Assembly (NCBI RefSeq): GCF_000818395.1 | Contig: NZ_JWJG01000028.1 | Location: forward strand, 732,853-796,852 | DNA length: 64,000 bases | Origin: Noviherbaspirillum autotrophicum | GTDB taxonomy: Bacteria > Pseudomonadota > Gammaproteobacteria > Burkholderiales > Burkholderiaceae_D | Direction of reading: 5' to 3' | In this document: positions 25,386 through 35,112 of the stretch, one piece after another | Layout: each line of letters starts with the position of its first letter | Numbering within the stretch: the stretch's first letter is position 1 | Notes under the pieces: generated by a model | What the model saw: the letters and a program-made list of their open reading frames with translations, nothing else | Database searches by the model: none | Told to the model about the DNA's origin: nothing | Made by a program: the position numbers and the translations under genes

Positions 25386-25691
25386 ATGGCAAAACTGGCA
25401 CTGATTAACCGTGAACAAAAGCGCGCCGACCTGGTGAAGAAGTATGCAGGTAAGCGTGCCGAGTTGAAGGCAATCATCGACGATCAATCGAAATCGGAAG
25501 AAGAGCGTTACGAAGCGCGCCTGAAGTTGCAGGCCCTGCCGCGTAACGCAAATCCGACCCGTCAGCGTAATCGTTGCACTCTGACTGGCCGCCCGCGCGG
25601 AACCTTCCGCAAGTTCGGTTTGGCCCGTAATAAGATCCGTGAAATCGCCATGCGCGGCGAGATTCCGGGTATGACTAAAGCTAGCTGGTAA
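25386..25691 (+). CDS. rpsN: Small ribosomal subunit protein S14 (zinc-free form)
   Basis: S14 (101 aa) is of the long form lacking the CXXC...CXXC zinc site; only one Cys (QRNRCTLTG) is present. The C-terminal [18 protein letters not shown] matches the family. It lies 7 nt after rplE. Confidence 0.98.
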   Translation: MAKLALINREQKRADLVKKYAGKRAELKAIIDDQSKSEEERYEARLKLQALPRNANPTRQRNRCTLTGRPRGTFRKFGLARNKIREIAMRGEIPGMTKASW

Positions 25692-25705
25692 TAGGAGAAC
25701 AAGCA

Positions 25706-26101
25706 ATGAGTATGAGCGATCCTATCGCCGATATGCTGACCCGCATTCGCAATGCCCAAGGCGTCCAAAAGACCACGGTTGCTATGCCGTCGTCCAAAGT
25801 CAAGGTGGCGATTGCTAACGTCCTGAAGGACGAAGGTTATATCGAAGATTTTGCGGTATCCGAAGCAGAAGGTAAGGCGGAGTTGAAGATCGGTCTGAAG
25901 TATTATGCCGGCCGTCCCGTTATTGAACGCCTTGAGCGTGTATCGCGTCCTGGCCTGCGTATTTACAAAGGCAAGGATGATATTCCGCAAGTAATGAATG
26001 GCCTTGGTGTGGCGATTGTCTCCACGCCGAAGGGTGTGATGACAGACCGCAAAGCACGCGCAACCGGCGTCGGTGGCGAAGTCATTTGCTACGTGGCCTA
26101 A
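25706..26101 (+). CDS. rpsH: Small ribosomal subunit protein S8
   Basis: S8 (131 aa) is a primary binder of the 16S central domain and in E. coli the translational repressor of the spc operon. [18 protein letters not shown] fits Burkholderiales S8. ATG 25706 is preferred over the second ATG at 25712 because AGGAG lies about 9 nt before the first. The C-terminal [22 protein letters not shown] is intact. Confidence 0.98.
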   Translation: MSMSDPIADMLTRIRNAQGVQKTTVAMPSSKVKVAIANVLKDEGYIEDFAVSEAEGKAELKIGLKYYAGRPVIERLERVSRPGLRIYKGKDDIPQVMNGLGVAIVSTPKGVMTDRKARATGVGGEVICYVA

Positions 26102-26111
26102 GGAGTGCAAG

Positions 26112-26645
26112 ATGTCTCGTGTAGGTAAAATGCCGATTGCACTGCCGACGGGCGCTGAAGCGACCATCTCGGCAGAGAATATTACGGTAAAAGGTCCACT
26201 GGGTGCACTGACCCAGTCCCTGAATGGTCTGGTGAAGATCGAAAACAACAACGGCACGCTGATGTTTTCGCCGGCTAACGACAGCCGCGAAGCAAATGCA
26301 ATGTCCGGTACGGTGCGCGCGTTGGTCAATAACATGGTCAACGGCGTAACCAAGGGCTTCGAGAAAAAGCTGTCGCTGGTTGGCGTGGGTTATCGTGCCC
26401 AAGCTCAAGGTGACAAGCTGAATCTCTCGCTCGGTTTCTCGCACCCGGTCGTTCATCAAATGCCGGCTGGCGTCAAATGCGAAACCCCGTCTCAGACGGA
26501 GATCGTGGTCAAGGGCGTCGACAAGCAGAAGGTGGGGCAGACTGCCGCCGAAATTCGTGCTTACCGCAGCCCCGAACCCTATAAGGGCAAGGGCGTCCGC
26601 TATGTGGACGAAGTGGTAACGCTCAAAGAAACCAAGAAGAAGTAA
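26112..26645 (+). CDS. rplF: Large ribosomal subunit protein L6
   Basis: L6 (177 aa) binds near the sarcin-ricin loop. ATG 26112, after AAGGAGTGCAAG, gives [17 protein letters not shown]; an upstream in-frame start overlapping rpsH lacks family similarity. The C-terminal [14 protein letters not shown] is the classic L6 signature. Confidence 0.98.
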   Translation: MSRVGKMPIALPTGAEATISAENITVKGPLGALTQSLNGLVKIENNNGTLMFSPANDSREANAMSGTVRALVNNMVNGVTKGFEKKLSLVGVGYRAQAQGDKLNLSLGFSHPVVHQMPAGVKCETPSQTEIVVKGVDKQKVGQTAAEIRAYRSPEPYKGKGVRYVDEVVTLKETKKK

Positions 26646-26657
26646 TAGGGGTTGACG

Positions 26658-27020
26658 ATGGACAAGAAACAATCGCGTCTGCGTCGCGCACGCCAAACCC
26701 GCGCGAAGATTGCAGAGCTGAAGGTGAATCGCCTGGCAGTGCATCGCACCAATCTGCACATCTACGCAAACATCATTGGCCCCGATGCCAAGGTGCTGGC
26801 CTCCGCCTCTACGCTGGAAGTGGAAGTGCGTCAAGAGCTGGCTGGCAAATCGGGCAAGGGCGGCAACGCAGCCGCCGCGGCCTTGGTCGGCAAGCGCGTG
26901 GCAGAGAAGGCATTGAAAGCCGGTATTTCGGAAGTCGCGTTCGACCGTTCTGGTTTCCGCTATCACGGTCGCGTGAAAGCGGTTGCTGATGCAGCACGCG
27001 AAGCCGGTCTGAAGTTCTAA
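26658..27020 (+). CDS. rplR: Large ribosomal subunit protein L18
   Basis: L18 (120 aa) attaches 5S rRNA to the large subunit. [21 protein letters not shown] and the C-terminal [23 protein letters not shown] match the family. ATG 26658 is taken over a TTG two codons upstream. It lies 12 nt after rplF. Confidence 0.97.
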   Translation: MDKKQSRLRRARQTRAKIAELKVNRLAVHRTNLHIYANIIGPDAKVLASASTLEVEVRQELAGKSGKGGNAAAAALVGKRVAEKALKAGISEVAFDRSGFRYHGRVKAVADAAREAGLKF

Positions 27021-27032
27021 GGAAGAATCGTC

Positions 27033-27554
27033 ATGGCAAAAATGCAAGCAAAGACGCAGCAAGGCGAAGAGCGCGACGACGGCCTGCGCGAGAAGATGAT
27101 TGCGGTCAACCGCGTGACCAAAGTGGTCAAGGGTGGTCGTATCATGGGTTTCGCAGCACTGACCGTGGTTGGCGATGGCGATGGCCGCATCGGCATGGGT
27201 AAGGGTAAGTCGAAGGAAGTGCCCGTCGCTGTGCAGAAAGCAATGGAAGAAGCGCGTCGCAAGATGATCAAAGTGACGCTCAAGAACGGCACTCTGCAGC
27301 ATACCGTCACTGGGAAGCATGGCGCCTCCACCGTGATGATTTCGCCGGCAAAAGATGGTACCGGCGTTATCGCGGGTGGCCCGATGCGCGCTATTTTCGA
27401 AGTGATGGGCGTAACTAATGTTGTGGCAAAGTCGTATGGCTCGACTAATCCGTACAACATGGTTCGTGCAACGCTGAATGGTTTGGCCAATATGAGCACT
27501 CCTTCGGAAATTGCAGCCAAGCGCGGCAAGTCTGTCGAAGAAATTTTTGGTTAA
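27033..27554 (+). CDS. rpsE: Small ribosomal subunit protein S5
   Basis: S5 (173 aa) contributes to decoding fidelity and the mRNA entry site. The double-stranded-RNA-binding domain [20 protein letters not shown] and the spectinomycin loop region ([17 protein letters not shown]) look wild type. The C-terminal [22 protein letters not shown] is typical. Confidence 0.98.
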   Translation: MAKMQAKTQQGEERDDGLREKMIAVNRVTKVVKGGRIMGFAALTVVGDGDGRIGMGKGKSKEVPVAVQKAMEEARRKMIKVTLKNGTLQHTVTGKHGASTVMISPAKDGTGVIAGGPMRAIFEVMGVTNVVAKSYGSTNPYNMVRATLNGLANMSTPSEIAAKRGKSVEEIFG

Positions 27555-27564
27555 GGTGGTCCAG

Positions 27565-27744
27565 ATGGCAAACACAATCAAAGTGAAACTGGTCAAAGGT
27601 TTGATCGGGACACGTCAGGACCATCGTGCCACTGTTCGCGGTCTCGGTCTGCGTCGTGTCAACTCGGTTTCCGAGCTGCAGGATACGCCGGCGGTTCGTG
27701 GCATGATCAACAAGGTTTCGTATCTCGTGAAAGTGGTGTCGTAA
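27565..27744 (+). CDS. rpmD: Large ribosomal subunit protein L30
   Basis: L30 (59 aa) is a small 50S protein missing in some bacteria. ATG 27565 gives [17 protein letters not shown] with AAGGTGG upstream; the longer in-frame extension into rpsE is rejected. [20 protein letters not shown] is the family core. Confidence 0.96.
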   Translation: MANTIKVKLVKGLIGTRQDHRATVRGLGLRRVNSVSELQDTPAVRGMINKVSYLVKVVS

Positions 27745-27771
27745 GCGTTACGCTTGCGAACGGAGCAAATC

Positions 27772-28203
27772 ATGGAATTGAATAACATCCTACCGGCAGA
27801 CGGTGCAAAGCACGCTAAGCGTCGCGTCGGGCGCGGTATTGGCTCAGGTTTGGGTAAAACCGCTGGCCGCGGCCATAAAGGCCAGAAATCGCGTTCCGGC
27901 GGTTTCCACAAAGTTGGCTTCGAAGGCGGTCAGATGCCGCTGCAACGTCGCTTGCCTAAACGTGGTTTCAAATCGCTGGCAACGCCATTCAAAGCGGAAG
28001 TCCGCTTGGGCGATTTGGAAACGTTGCCGGTCGCAGAGATCGACATGCTGGCGCTGAAGCAGGCTGGACTGGTTCCCGAGCTGGCACGCGTTGTTCGCGT
28101 CATCAAGGCTGGCGAGCTGACCAAGAAAGTGACAGTGAAGGGCCTGATCGCCACCAAGGGTGCAAAGGCTGCCATTGAAGCTGCTGGCGGTTCGGTTGCT
28201 TAA
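27772..28203 (+). CDS. rplO: Large ribosomal subunit protein L15
   Basis: L15 (143 aa) is a late-assembly 50S protein. [20 protein letters not shown] and the glycine-rich [21 protein letters not shown] are diagnostic. ATG 27772 follows CGGAGCAAATC; the in-frame ATG at 27754 is not supported. It lies 37 nt before secY. Confidence 0.98.
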   Translation: MELNNILPADGAKHAKRRVGRGIGSGLGKTAGRGHKGQKSRSGGFHKVGFEGGQMPLQRRLPKRGFKSLATPFKAEVRLGDLETLPVAEIDMLALKQAGLVPELARVVRVIKAGELTKKVTVKGLIATKGAKAAIEAAGGSVA

Positions 28204-28240
28204 GTACGTAAATCAGTACGCAGTTTGTTCGGAGCAATAA

Positions 28241-29572
28241 TTGGCGACGAAACCCCAACTGGCGAAGAGTGCGGCAAGCGGTTTTCCATGGGGCCGTTTG
28301 TGGTTCCTGCTTGCTGCGTTAGTCGTGTACCGTATCGGTGCGCACATTCCGGTTCCTGGCATTGACCCGAACCAGTTGTCGCAGTTGTTCAAGCAAAACC
28401 AGGGTGGCATCCTTGGCATGTTTAACATGTTCTCGGGTGGTGCACTGTCGCGATTCACGATTTTTGCGCTTGGTATCATGCCGTATATTTCGGCGTCGAT
28501 CATCATGCAGCTGATGTCGATTGTTGCGCCACAACTGGAAGCGCTAAAGAAGGAAGGCGAAGCTGGTCGCCGCAAGATCACGCAATATACGCGGTACGGC
28601 ACATTAGTGTTGGCCACGTTCCAGGCGCTTGGTATTGCGGTGGCATTGGAATCGCAGCCTGGTTTGGTACTGGATCCGGGTCTTGCGTTTCGCTTTACGA
28701 CCGTTGTGACGCTGGTCACTGGAACCATGTTCTTGATGTGGTTGGGTGAGCAGATTACCGAGCGTGGTCTGGGTAACGGCATCTCAATTATCATTTTTGC
28801 GGGTATTGCTGCAGGGCTGCCGAACGCGATCGGCGGTTTATTCGAGCTGGTTCGTACTGGATCGATGAACGCGCTATCAGCAATCCTGATTTGCATCATC
28901 GTTGCGGCAGTTACGTACCTCGTCGTGTTCATTGAACGCGGCCAACGCAAGATTCTGGTGAATTACGCAAAGCGCCAGGTGGGTAACAAGATTTACGGTG
29001 GCCAGAGCAGCCATCTGCCATTGAAGTTGAATATGGCGGGCGTGATCCCACCGATTTTTGCATCATCGATCATCCTGTTTCCGGCGACGATCACCAGCTG
29101 GTTTACTTCCGGCGATACGAGCAACGCATTTGTTCGTTTCCTGAAAGACTTGGCTGCATCGCTCGCTCCGGGTGAACCGATTCATGCATTGTTGTATGCA
29201 ATTGCGATCGTCTTCTTCTGCTTTTTTTATACCGCACTGGTATTCAATAGCAAAGAAACCGCAGACAACTTGAAGAAGAGTGGTGCATTTGTGCCAGGCA
29301 TTCGCCCTGGCGACCAGACGGCTCGCTACATCGACAAGATTTTGATGCGCTTGACGCTCGCTGGCGCTGTGTACATCACGCTGGTGTGTTTGCTGCCGGA
29401 GTTTTTGATCGCCCGCTGGAAGGTTCCGTTTTACTTCGGTGGTACGTCGCTGCTGATTATCGTTGTGGTGACGATGGACTTCATGGCGCAAGTGCAGAAC
29501 TATGTTATGTCGCAGCAGTATGACTCGCTGTTGCGTAAAGCGAATTTCAAGGGCGGAATGCCAACGCGATAA
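28241..29572 (+). CDS. secY: Protein translocase subunit SecY (TTG start)
   Basis: SecY (443 aa) is the channel of the Sec translocon. Ten membrane segments are apparent. Characteristic stretches are [14 protein letters not shown], the plug region [15 protein letters not shown], and the C-terminal loop [25 protein letters not shown] that contacts SecA and ribosomes. Translation starts at TTG 28241 (GGAG 7 nt upstream), giving (M)[13 protein letters not shown]; no ATG fits. The rare codon may hold SecY below r-protein levels. Confidence 0.97.
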   Translation: MATKPQLAKSAASGFPWGRLWFLLAALVVYRIGAHIPVPGIDPNQLSQLFKQNQGGILGMFNMFSGGALSRFTIFALGIMPYISASIIMQLMSIVAPQLEALKKEGEAGRRKITQYTRYGTLVLATFQALGIAVALESQPGLVLDPGLAFRFTTVVTLVTGTMFLMWLGEQITERGLGNGISIIIFAGIAAGLPNAIGGLFELVRTGSMNALSAILICIIVAAVTYLVVFIERGQRKILVNYAKRQVGNKIYGGQSSHLPLKLNMAGVIPPIFASSIILFPATITSWFTSGDTSNAFVRFLKDLAASLAPGEPIHALLYAIAIVFFCFFYTALVFNSKETADNLKKSGAFVPGIRPGDQTARYIDKILMRLTLAGAVYITLVCLLPEFLIARWKVPFYFGGTSLLIIVVVTMDFMAQVQNYVMSQQYDSLLRKANFKGGMPTR

Positions 29573-29613
29573 ACTCGTATCGCGAACTCCACCCAAGGGA
29601 ACGAAGAGACGGC

Positions 29614-29832
29614 ATGGCAAAAGACGACGTTATCCAGATGCAGGGCGAGATTCTCGAGAATCTTCCGAATGCAACGTTTAGAGTGAAGTTGGAAAACGGG
29701 CATGTGGTACTCGGGCATATTTCCGGCAAGATGCGTATGAACTATATCCGCATTTTGCCTGGTGATAAGGTGACGGTGGAATTAACACCCTACGATTTGA
29801 GCCGGGCACGAATTGTGTTCCGTACAAAGTGA
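29614..29832 (+). CDS. infA: Translation initiation factor IF-1
   Basis: IF-1 (72 aa) blocks the A site during initiation. It is a single OB fold: [20 protein letters not shown], then [20 protein letters not shown]. It is placed between secY and rpmJ, a common betaproteobacterial order, 41 nt after secY. Confidence 0.97.
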   Translation: MAKDDVIQMQGEILENLPNATFRVKLENGHVVLGHISGKMRMNYIRILPGDKVTVELTPYDLSRARIVFRTK

Positions 29833-29865
29833 TAAGTAACCAAAGCTGAAAGAAAGAGGGCAAAA

Positions 29866-29979
29866 ATGAAGGTGCTCGCGTCAGTCAAGCGGATTTGCCG
29901 CAACTGCAAAATCATCAAGCGCAAAGGCGTTGTTCGTGTCATTTGCACCGAACCGCGTCACAAGCAGCGCCAGGGTTAA
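29866..29979 (+). CDS. rpmJ: Large ribosomal subunit protein L36 (zinc form)
   Basis: L36 (37 aa) is the smallest 50S protein. [20 protein letters not shown] keeps the zinc ribbon ligands C11, C14, C27 and H32, so this is the zinc-containing paralogue. AGAAAGAGGGC precedes the ATG. It lies 33 nt after infA and 27 nt before rpsM. Confidence 0.95.
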   Translation: MKVLASVKRICRNCKIIKRKGVVRVICTEPRHKQRQG

Positions 29980-30006
29980 TTAACGTTATTGATCGAGGAA
30001 TAACGA

Positions 30007-30372
30007 ATGGCACGTATTGCAGGGGTGAATATCCCCAATCACCAACACACCGTTATCGGCCTGACCGCCATTTTCGGTATTGGCCGTCCGCGCGCGCAGG
30101 AAATCTGCGAGCAGACCGGTGTTTTGACCACGAAAAAGGTCAAGGATCTGGACGATAACGAGCTGGAAAAACTGCGCGACGCAATTGGCAAGTTCGTCGT
30201 CGAAGGTGACCTGCGTCGTGAAGTCTCGATGAACATCAAGCGTTTGATGGATCTGGGCTGCTACCGTGGCCTGCGTCATCGCAAGGGTCTGCCGTGCCGT
30301 GGTCAGCGTACACGCACCAATGCGCGTACTCGCAAGGGCCCGCGTAAGGCAGCTCAGTCGCTGAAGAAATAA
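30007..30372 (+). CDS. rpsM: Small ribosomal subunit protein S13
   Basis: S13 (121 aa) forms head-to-body and intersubunit bridges. [20 protein letters not shown] and the helix-two-turn-helix ([17 protein letters not shown]) are typical, and the C-terminal Arg/Lys tail contacts the P-site tRNA. It opens the alpha segment. The short 27-nt spacer leaves no room for the long S4-binding leader found in E. coli. Confidence 0.98.
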   Translation: MARIAGVNIPNHQHTVIGLTAIFGIGRPRAQEICEQTGVLTTKKVKDLDDNELEKLRDAIGKFVVEGDLRREVSMNIKRLMDLGCYRGLRHRKGLPCRGQRTRTNARTRKGPRKAAQSLKK

Positions 30373-30414
30373 TCCAGCACAGTTTGACTCGTAGTCGGAT
30401 TCAAGGAAATTAAC

Positions 30415-30819
30415 ATGGCAAAAGCCCCTAACGCAGCCGCAGCAGCGCGCGTGCGCAAGAAAGTTAAGAAGAATGTTGCAGAAGGCGTGGCACATATTCA
30501 CGCGTCCTTCAACAACACCATCATTACCATTACCGACCGTCAAGGTAACGCGCTTTCTTGGGCGACTTCCGGCGGTGCAGGCTTCAAGGGTTCGCGCAAA
30601 TCGACTCCGTTCGCAGCGCAGGTCGCCGCTGAAGCCGCTGGTCGGGTGGCAATCGAGTGTGGCGTAAAGAACCTCGAAGTTCGCATCAAGGGGCCAGGCC
30701 CCGGCCGCGAATCCGCTGTTCGTGCACTCAATGGTCTCGGCATCAAGATTACGCAGATTCAAGACGTGACCCCTGTGCCGCATAACGGCTGCCGTCCGCC
30801 GAAGCGCCGTCGCATCTAA
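30415..30819 (+). CDS. rpsK: Small ribosomal subunit protein S11
   Basis: S11 (134 aa) lies on the 30S platform near the E-site codon. [22 protein letters not shown] and the C-terminal [18 protein letters not shown] are diagnostic. The start follows AAGGAAATTAAC. A terminator-like hairpin lies 32 nt after its stop. Confidence 0.98.
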   Translation: MAKAPNAAAAARVRKKVKKNVAEGVAHIHASFNNTIITITDRQGNALSWATSGGAGFKGSRKSTPFAAQVAAEAAGRVAIECGVKNLEVRIKGPGPGRESAVRALNGLGIKITQIQDVTPVPHNGCRPPKRRRI

Positions 30820-30850
30820 CTCGCGCAGTTGAGGAAGTTGCAGTAAAATG

Positions 30851-30882
30851 CCCGCCAACGAAACTTGGCGGGTTTTGTTCTT
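30851..30882 (+). terminator. Terminator-like hairpin between rpsK and rpsD
   Basis: CCCGCCAA (30851-30858) pairs perfectly with TTGGCGGG (30865-30872) around CGAAAC, followed by TTTTGTTCTT. It fits an intrinsic terminator of moderate strength inside the alpha operon. No convincing promoter was found between it and rpsD (30974), so it may act as an attenuator. Confidence 0.7.
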
Positions 30883-30973
30883 AAGACCACTGTCTGGTTG
30901 CAGCAGGATCAGACTAGCGCCTGACAAATCAGCTCGATTTGGTCGGGGCGTCATTCAATAAAAGGAAATTAAC

Positions 30974-31597
30974 GTGGCACGTTATATTGGACCGAAAGCT
31001 AAACTCTCCCGCCGTGAAGGCACCGACCTGTTCCTGAAGAGCACGCGTCGCTCGCTGGATTCCAAGTGCAAACTGGATTCCAAGCCTGGCCAGCATGGCC
31101 GTACTTCTGGCGCTCGTACCTCCGATTACGGCAACCAGTTGCGTGAAAAGCAGAAGGTCAAGCGCATGTACGGTATTCTCGAGCGCCAGTTCCGCCGCTA
31201 TTTTGCGGAAGCTGATCGTCGTAAGGGCAATACCGGCGAAAACCTGCTCAAGCTGCTGGAATCGCGTTTGGATAACGTCGCTTACCGTATGGGCTTTGGC
31301 TCGACTCGCGCAGAAGCGCGTCAGCTGGTTAGCCACAAAGCGCTGACGGTGAACGGCGAAGTCGTGAACATCGCGTCGTATCTGGTGAAGACCGGTGACG
31401 TGGTTGCCGTGCGTGAAAAGGCCAAGAAGCAGGCACGCATCATCGAAGCACTGTCACTGGCCGAGCAGAGCGGTATGCCATCCTGGGTGTCGGTTGACGC
31501 CAAGAAGATGGAAGGTACCTTCAAGTCGCTGCCGGATCGCAGCGAAATTGCAAACGACGTCAATGAATCTCTGATCGTCGAATTGTATTCCCGCTAA
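30974..31597 (+). CDS. rpsD: Small ribosomal subunit protein S4 (GTG start)
   Basis: S4 (207 aa) starts 30S assembly and in enterobacteria represses the alpha operon. The start is GTG 30974 behind AAAGGAAATTAAC, giving (M)[20 protein letters not shown]. The S4 RNA-binding domain ([20 protein letters not shown]) is intact. It is bracketed by terminator-like hairpins at 30851-30882 and 31612-31636, which suggests its dose is set separately from rpsMK and rpoA. Confidence 0.97.
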   Translation: MARYIGPKAKLSRREGTDLFLKSTRRSLDSKCKLDSKPGQHGRTSGARTSDYGNQLREKQKVKRMYGILERQFRRYFAEADRRKGNTGENLLKLLESRLDNVAYRMGFGSTRAEARQLVSHKALTVNGEVVNIASYLVKTGDVVAVREKAKKQARIIEALSLAEQSGMPSWVSVDAKKMEGTFKSLPDRSEIANDVNESLIVELYSR

Positions 31598-31611
31598 TTC
31601 CGCAATTCTTG

Positions 31612-31636
31612 CCCACCTCGCCGAGGTGGGTTTTTT
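31612..31636 (+). terminator. Intrinsic terminator-like hairpin between rpsD and rpoA
   Basis: CCCACCTC (31612-31619) pairs with GAGGTGGG (31623-31630) around GCC, followed by six T (31631-31636). By structure it is a good intrinsic terminator, yet rpoA begins only 58 nt later and no strong promoter is visible between. Partial readthrough or antitermination is the likely explanation. Confidence 0.8.
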
Positions 31637-31694
31637 AGGTAATGCCATCAGCCTTATCGGTGTAACGAGCCGAGGGTATTGAAGAGGACATTTC

Positions 31695-32672
31695 ATGCAA
31701 AACAGTCTGTTGAAGCCCCGTATTATCGAAGTCGAGGCACTTGGTGCCGGTCACGCCAAAGTCGTGATGGAGCCGTTTGAACGTGGCTATGGCCACACCC
31801 TTGGCAACGCGCTGCGCCGTGTGCTGTTGTCGTCGATGGTGGGCTACGCGCCGACCGAAGTGACGATCGCCGGCGTCGTGCACGAGTACTCCTCGTTAGA
31901 CGGCGTGCAGGAAGACGTTGTCGATATGTTGCTGAACCTCAAGGGCGTCGTGTTCAAGCTGCACAACCGAGATGAAGTCACGCTAACCCTGAAGAAGGAA
32001 GGCGAAGGTGCGGTGCTGGCTTCGGACATCGATCTGCCGCACGACGTCGAGCTCATCAATCCGGATCACGTGATCGCTCACCTGACTGCCGGCGGCAAGC
32101 TGGACATGCAGATCAAGGTCGAGAAGGGCCGCGGCTATGTGCCGGGGAACGTGCGCCGTCTGTCGGAAGATGCGAACAAGACTATCGGGCGTATTATTCT
32201 TGATGCGTCGTTCTCGCCGGTGCGCCGCGTGTCCTACGCAGTCGAATCCGCCCGTGTGGAACAGCGTACCGACCTCGACAAGCTGGTGATGAACATCGAA
32301 ACTAACGGCGTGATCTCGCCGGAAGAAGCGATTCGTCAATCGGCACGCGTGCTGGTCGATCAGCTGAACGTTTTTGCTGCTCTGGAAGGCACCGAGGCAG
32401 CGGCCGAGGCGCCATCGCGTGCACCGGCAGTCGATCCAATCCTGCTGCGTCCGGTCGACGATCTGGAGCTGACCGTCCGTTCGGCAAACTGCCTGAAGGC
32501 CGAGAACATTTACTACATCGGCGACCTGATTCAGCGCAGCGAAAACGAACTGCTCAAGACCCCGAATCTGGGTCGCAAGTCCCTTAACGAAATCAAGGAA
32601 GTGCTGGCGTCGCGCGGCCTGACCTTGGGTATGAAACTCGAAAACTGGCCGCCGGCCGGCTTGGAGAAGTAA
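31695..32672 (+). CDS. rpoA: DNA-directed RNA polymerase subunit alpha
   Basis: The alpha subunit (325 aa) dimerises to start polymerase assembly. The N-terminal domain ([20 protein letters not shown]) and the C-terminal domain binding UP elements and activators ([20 protein letters not shown], then [17 protein letters not shown]) are intact, joined by an Ala/Glu linker near residues 232-245. ATG 31695 fits the family N-terminus MQNSLLKPR. Confidence 0.99.
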   Translation: MQNSLLKPRIIEVEALGAGHAKVVMEPFERGYGHTLGNALRRVLLSSMVGYAPTEVTIAGVVHEYSSLDGVQEDVVDMLLNLKGVVFKLHNRDEVTLTLKKEGEGAVLASDIDLPHDVELINPDHVIAHLTAGGKLDMQIKVEKGRGYVPGNVRRLSEDANKTIGRIILDASFSPVRRVSYAVESARVEQRTDLDKLVMNIETNGVISPEEAIRQSARVLVDQLNVFAALEGTEAAAEAPSRAPAVDPILLRPVDDLELTVRSANCLKAENIYYIGDLIQRSENELLKTPNLGRKSLNEIKEVLASRGLTLGMKLENWPPAGLEK

Positions 32673-32674
32673 TC

Positions 32675-32699
32675 GAATGGGAGCATATCGCTCCCATTC
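32675..32699 (+). promoter_or_regulatory. 10-bp hairpin between rpoA and rplQ
   Basis: GAATGGGAGC (32675-32684) pairs perfectly with GCTCCCATTC (32690-32699) around ATATC, two bases after the rpoA stop. No T-run follows, so it is more likely an mRNA 3'-end stabiliser or cleavage site than a terminator. Confidence 0.6.
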
Positions 32700-32795
32700 A
32701 CTCTGTAGTAGTAACCGTAAGATACCGGCCCGCGTTCGGCGAATGCTGATCGATAGAAGAGCTGGACCTAAAACTCAAAACTGAAAGGAAATAAC

Positions 32796-33191
32796 ATGCG
32801 TCATCGTCACGGCCTCCGTAAGCTGAATCGCACTTCGTCGCACCGCCTCGCCATGCTGCGTAACATGACCGTTTCACTGCTGCGTCACGAAGCGATCAAG
32901 ACCACGCTGCCGAAGGCAAAAGAACTGCGCCGCGTTGTCGAACCGATTCTTACCCTCGGCAAGACCGACAATCTGTCGAACAAGCGTCTGGCATTCAACC
33001 GCCTGCGCGATCGCGAAATCGTCACCAAGCTGTTCTCTGAGCTCGGCCCGCGTTACGCTGGTCGTAATGGTGGTTACCTGCGCATCCTGAAGATGGGTTT
33101 CCGTCAGGGCGACAATGCACCGATGGCATTCGTCGAACTGGTCGATCGTCCGGAAGTCAGCGACGCTGCAGAAGTTCCGACTGCGGAATAA
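32796..33191 (+). CDS. rplQ: Large ribosomal subunit protein L17
   Basis: L17 (131 aa) lies near the tunnel exit. [20 protein letters not shown] and the C-terminal [26 protein letters not shown] are diagnostic. It closes the alpha operon; AAAGGAAATAAC precedes the ATG and a strong terminator follows. Confidence 0.98.
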   Translation: MRHRHGLRKLNRTSSHRLAMLRNMTVSLLRHEAIKTTLPKAKELRRVVEPILTLGKTDNLSNKRLAFNRLRDREIVTKLFSELGPRYAGRNGGYLRILKMGFRQGDNAPMAFVELVDRPEVSDAAEVPTAE

Positions 33192-33222
33192 GCACCTGAC
33201 GCTCATTGAGCGAAGCAGATCG

Positions 33223-33257
33223 AAAAAGCCAGGCGACGCCTGGCTTTTTGCTTTTTT
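33223..33257 (+). terminator. Rho-independent terminator of the ribosomal cluster
   Basis: AAAAAGCCAGGC (33223-33234) pairs with GCCTGGCTTTTT (33238-33249) around GAC, with a second T-run at 33252-33257. It marks the end of the ribosomal gene block. Confidence 0.93.
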
Positions 33258-33364
33258 ACTGATGTCAGCAGGTTAGGAATTGCGGCCTCGTCCAAGCTTT
33301 GTGCTCTATGCCAGCATCGTGTTTATGGCAAGATGTTTCTTTTTGATTGAAGTACTGGTGCAGT

Positions 33365-34297
33365 ATGACTGAAGCCGGCATTCTGTCCGTCGTAAATTTG
33401 CGTAAATCGTATGGAAATGGCGCGTCGCGGCACACGGTGGTGGACGGTCTTTCGTTCGAGTTGCGGCGCGGTGAGTGTTACGGATTGCTGGGGCCGAACG
33501 GCGCAGGAAAAACAACGACCTTGCGTCTGTGCCTCGGACTGACTGCACCTGACGGCGGGGAGATCAGCCTGGTCGGACAACGTGTTCCGGACCAAGCGCG
33601 CTCGGCGCGGTTGCGTGTCGGCGTGGTGCCGCAGGCTGACAATCTCGATCCGGATTTCACGGTCGCGGAAAACCTCCTGGTGTTCGGCAGGTATTTCGGA
33701 GCGCGCGATGATGAGATCTGCGCGCGCATCCCGAAGCTGCTCGAGTTCGCCAACCTCACGGCCAAGAAGGATGCGCAGATCAGCGAGCTGTCGGGTGGGA
33801 TGAAGCGCCGCCTGACGCTGGCGCGCGCGCTGATTAACGACCCCGATCTGATCTTCATGGACGAGCCGACCACCGGTCTTGACCCGCAGGCGCGGCACAT
33901 GATCTGGGACCGCCTGAAGACCTTGCTCGGCGAAGGCAAGACGATTGTGTTAACTACCCACTTCATGGATGAAGCAGAGCGCCTGTGCAATCGGCTGGCG
34001 GTGATCGATCACGGTCAGATGATCGCAGAAGGGTCGCCGCGCGATCTTATTGCGCAACATATTGAAGCCGAGGTGGTCGAAGTGTACGGTGACAATGCGC
34101 GCGCGTGGGGCAGCGATGAAGGCCGATCCAAGTCGGCGCGAATCGAAATCAGTGGCGAAACGATATTTTGCTATACCAATGACGCGCAACCCTTGCTGCA
34201 AAGCTTGCACGAGATGCAAGGTGTGCGGTATTTGCACCGTCCAGCCAATCTGGAGGATTTGTTTTTGAAGCTTACCGGCCGCGAAATGAGGGATTGA
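33365..34297 (+). CDS. nodI: ABC transporter ATP-binding protein, NodI family
   Basis: This 310-aa ATPase has Walker [10 protein letters not shown], the signature [15 protein letters not shown], Walker B LIFMDEP and an H-loop in [24 protein letters not shown] and the C-terminal [14 protein letters not shown] are hallmarks of the NodI subfamily, which in rhizobia exports lipochitooligosaccharides. No nodulation genes are near, so here it is probably a housekeeping exporter of unknown (lipid or glycan) substrate. ATG 33365 is chosen; a TTG six codons upstream is possible. nodJ follows after one base. Confidence 0.88.
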   Translation: MTEAGILSVVNLRKSYGNGASRHTVVDGLSFELRRGECYGLLGPNGAGKTTTLRLCLGLTAPDGGEISLVGQRVPDQARSARLRVGVVPQADNLDPDFTVAENLLVFGRYFGARDDEICARIPKLLEFANLTAKKDAQISELSGGMKRRLTLARALINDPDLIFMDEPTTGLDPQARHMIWDRLKTLLGEGKTIVLTTHFMDEAERLCNRLAVIDHGQMIAEGSPRDLIAQHIEAEVVEVYGDNARAWGSDEGRSKSARIEISGETIFCYTNDAQPLLQSLHEMQGVRYLHRPANLEDLFLKLTGREMRD

Positions 34298-34298
34298 G

Positions 34299-35084
34299 AT
34301 GGCGGCATCGACTTTTGCATTTCCCGATTTTTCACTGCGGTTTTTCCCGATTTGGCGGCGCAATTTCCTGGTCTGGAAGAAGCTGGCGTTTGCTAGCATC
34401 ATTGGCAATATCGCTGAACCGTTGATTACGCTGGTGGCATTTGGGTACGGCTTGGGCAGTCTGCTGCAGTCGGTGAATGGCATTCCCTATATCCAGTTCC
34501 TGGCATCAGGTTCAATCTGCATGTCGATCATGATGGCGGCCTCGTTCGAGTCTTTGTATTCGGCGTTTTCGCGCATGCACGTACAGAAGACTTGGGATGC
34601 ACTATTGAATGCGCCGCTGGCGCTGGACGACGTAGTGCTGGCTGAAATGCTGTGGGCAGCCAGCAAGTCGCTTTTTTCTGGCATCGCGATCCTGCTGGTG
34701 ATTTTCATGCTCGGCATCGGACTGCATCCGCACACGCTGGTAGTGCTGCCGTTGATGTTTTTGATCGGCATGACTTTTGCCTCGATCGGCTTGATCATGA
34801 ATGCCGTCGCCCGCGGGTACGATTTCTTTACCTACTATTTCACGCTGGTGTTGACGCCGATGATTTTTTTATCGGGCGTTTATTATCCGACGACGCAATT
34901 ACCGCCGTGGCTGCAGCTCATTTCAAAGCTGTTACCGCTGGGCGCAGCGGTGAACCTGGTGCGGCCGCTGATTCTTGGCGAATGGCCTCCCACGCCACTG
35001 GCCGATGTCGCGGTACTGGTTGTCTACTGCGTTGTCGGTTTTTATATAGCGACGATTTTTACGCGACGTCGCCTGCTGAAATAA
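34299..35084 (+). CDS. nodJ: ABC-2 type permease, NodJ family
   Basis: This 261-aa permease has about six membrane helices and the ABC-2 signature region (FFTYYFTLVLTPMIFLSGVYYP). WRRNFLVWKKLAFASIIGN and SRMHVQKTWDALLNAPL resemble NodJ. With the preceding ATPase, one base away, it forms a dimeric exporter in the inner membrane. The substrate is unknown; the nod name reflects family similarity only. Confidence 0.87.
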   Translation: MAASTFAFPDFSLRFFPIWRRNFLVWKKLAFASIIGNIAEPLITLVAFGYGLGSLLQSVNGIPYIQFLASGSICMSIMMAASFESLYSAFSRMHVQKTWDALLNAPLALDDVVLAEMLWAASKSLFSGIAILLVIFMLGIGLHPHTLVVLPLMFLIGMTFASIGLIMNAVARGYDFFTYYFTLVLTPMIFLSGVYYPTTQLPPWLQLISKLLPLGAAVNLVRPLILGEWPPTPLADVAVLVVYCVVGFYIATIFTRRRLLK

Positions 35085-35112
35085 CGGTCAGTTTTGAGCG
35101 CAAGAGCCGACT

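Noticed and set aside
30844-30849. TAAAAT as a -10 element for rpsD
   Set aside because: The sequence 17 bp upstream is TCGCGC and TTGAGG is only 9 bp away, so no acceptable -35 exists.
30849-30962. Small ORF starting at the ATG before the rpsK-rpsD hairpin
   Set aside because: It runs through the terminator-like hairpin, lacks a ribosome-binding site and has no conserved features.
33365-35084. Symbiotic nodulation locus
   Set aside because: Only the exporter pair is present, with no nodABC or nod box and a core-gene setting; the names reflect family similarity.
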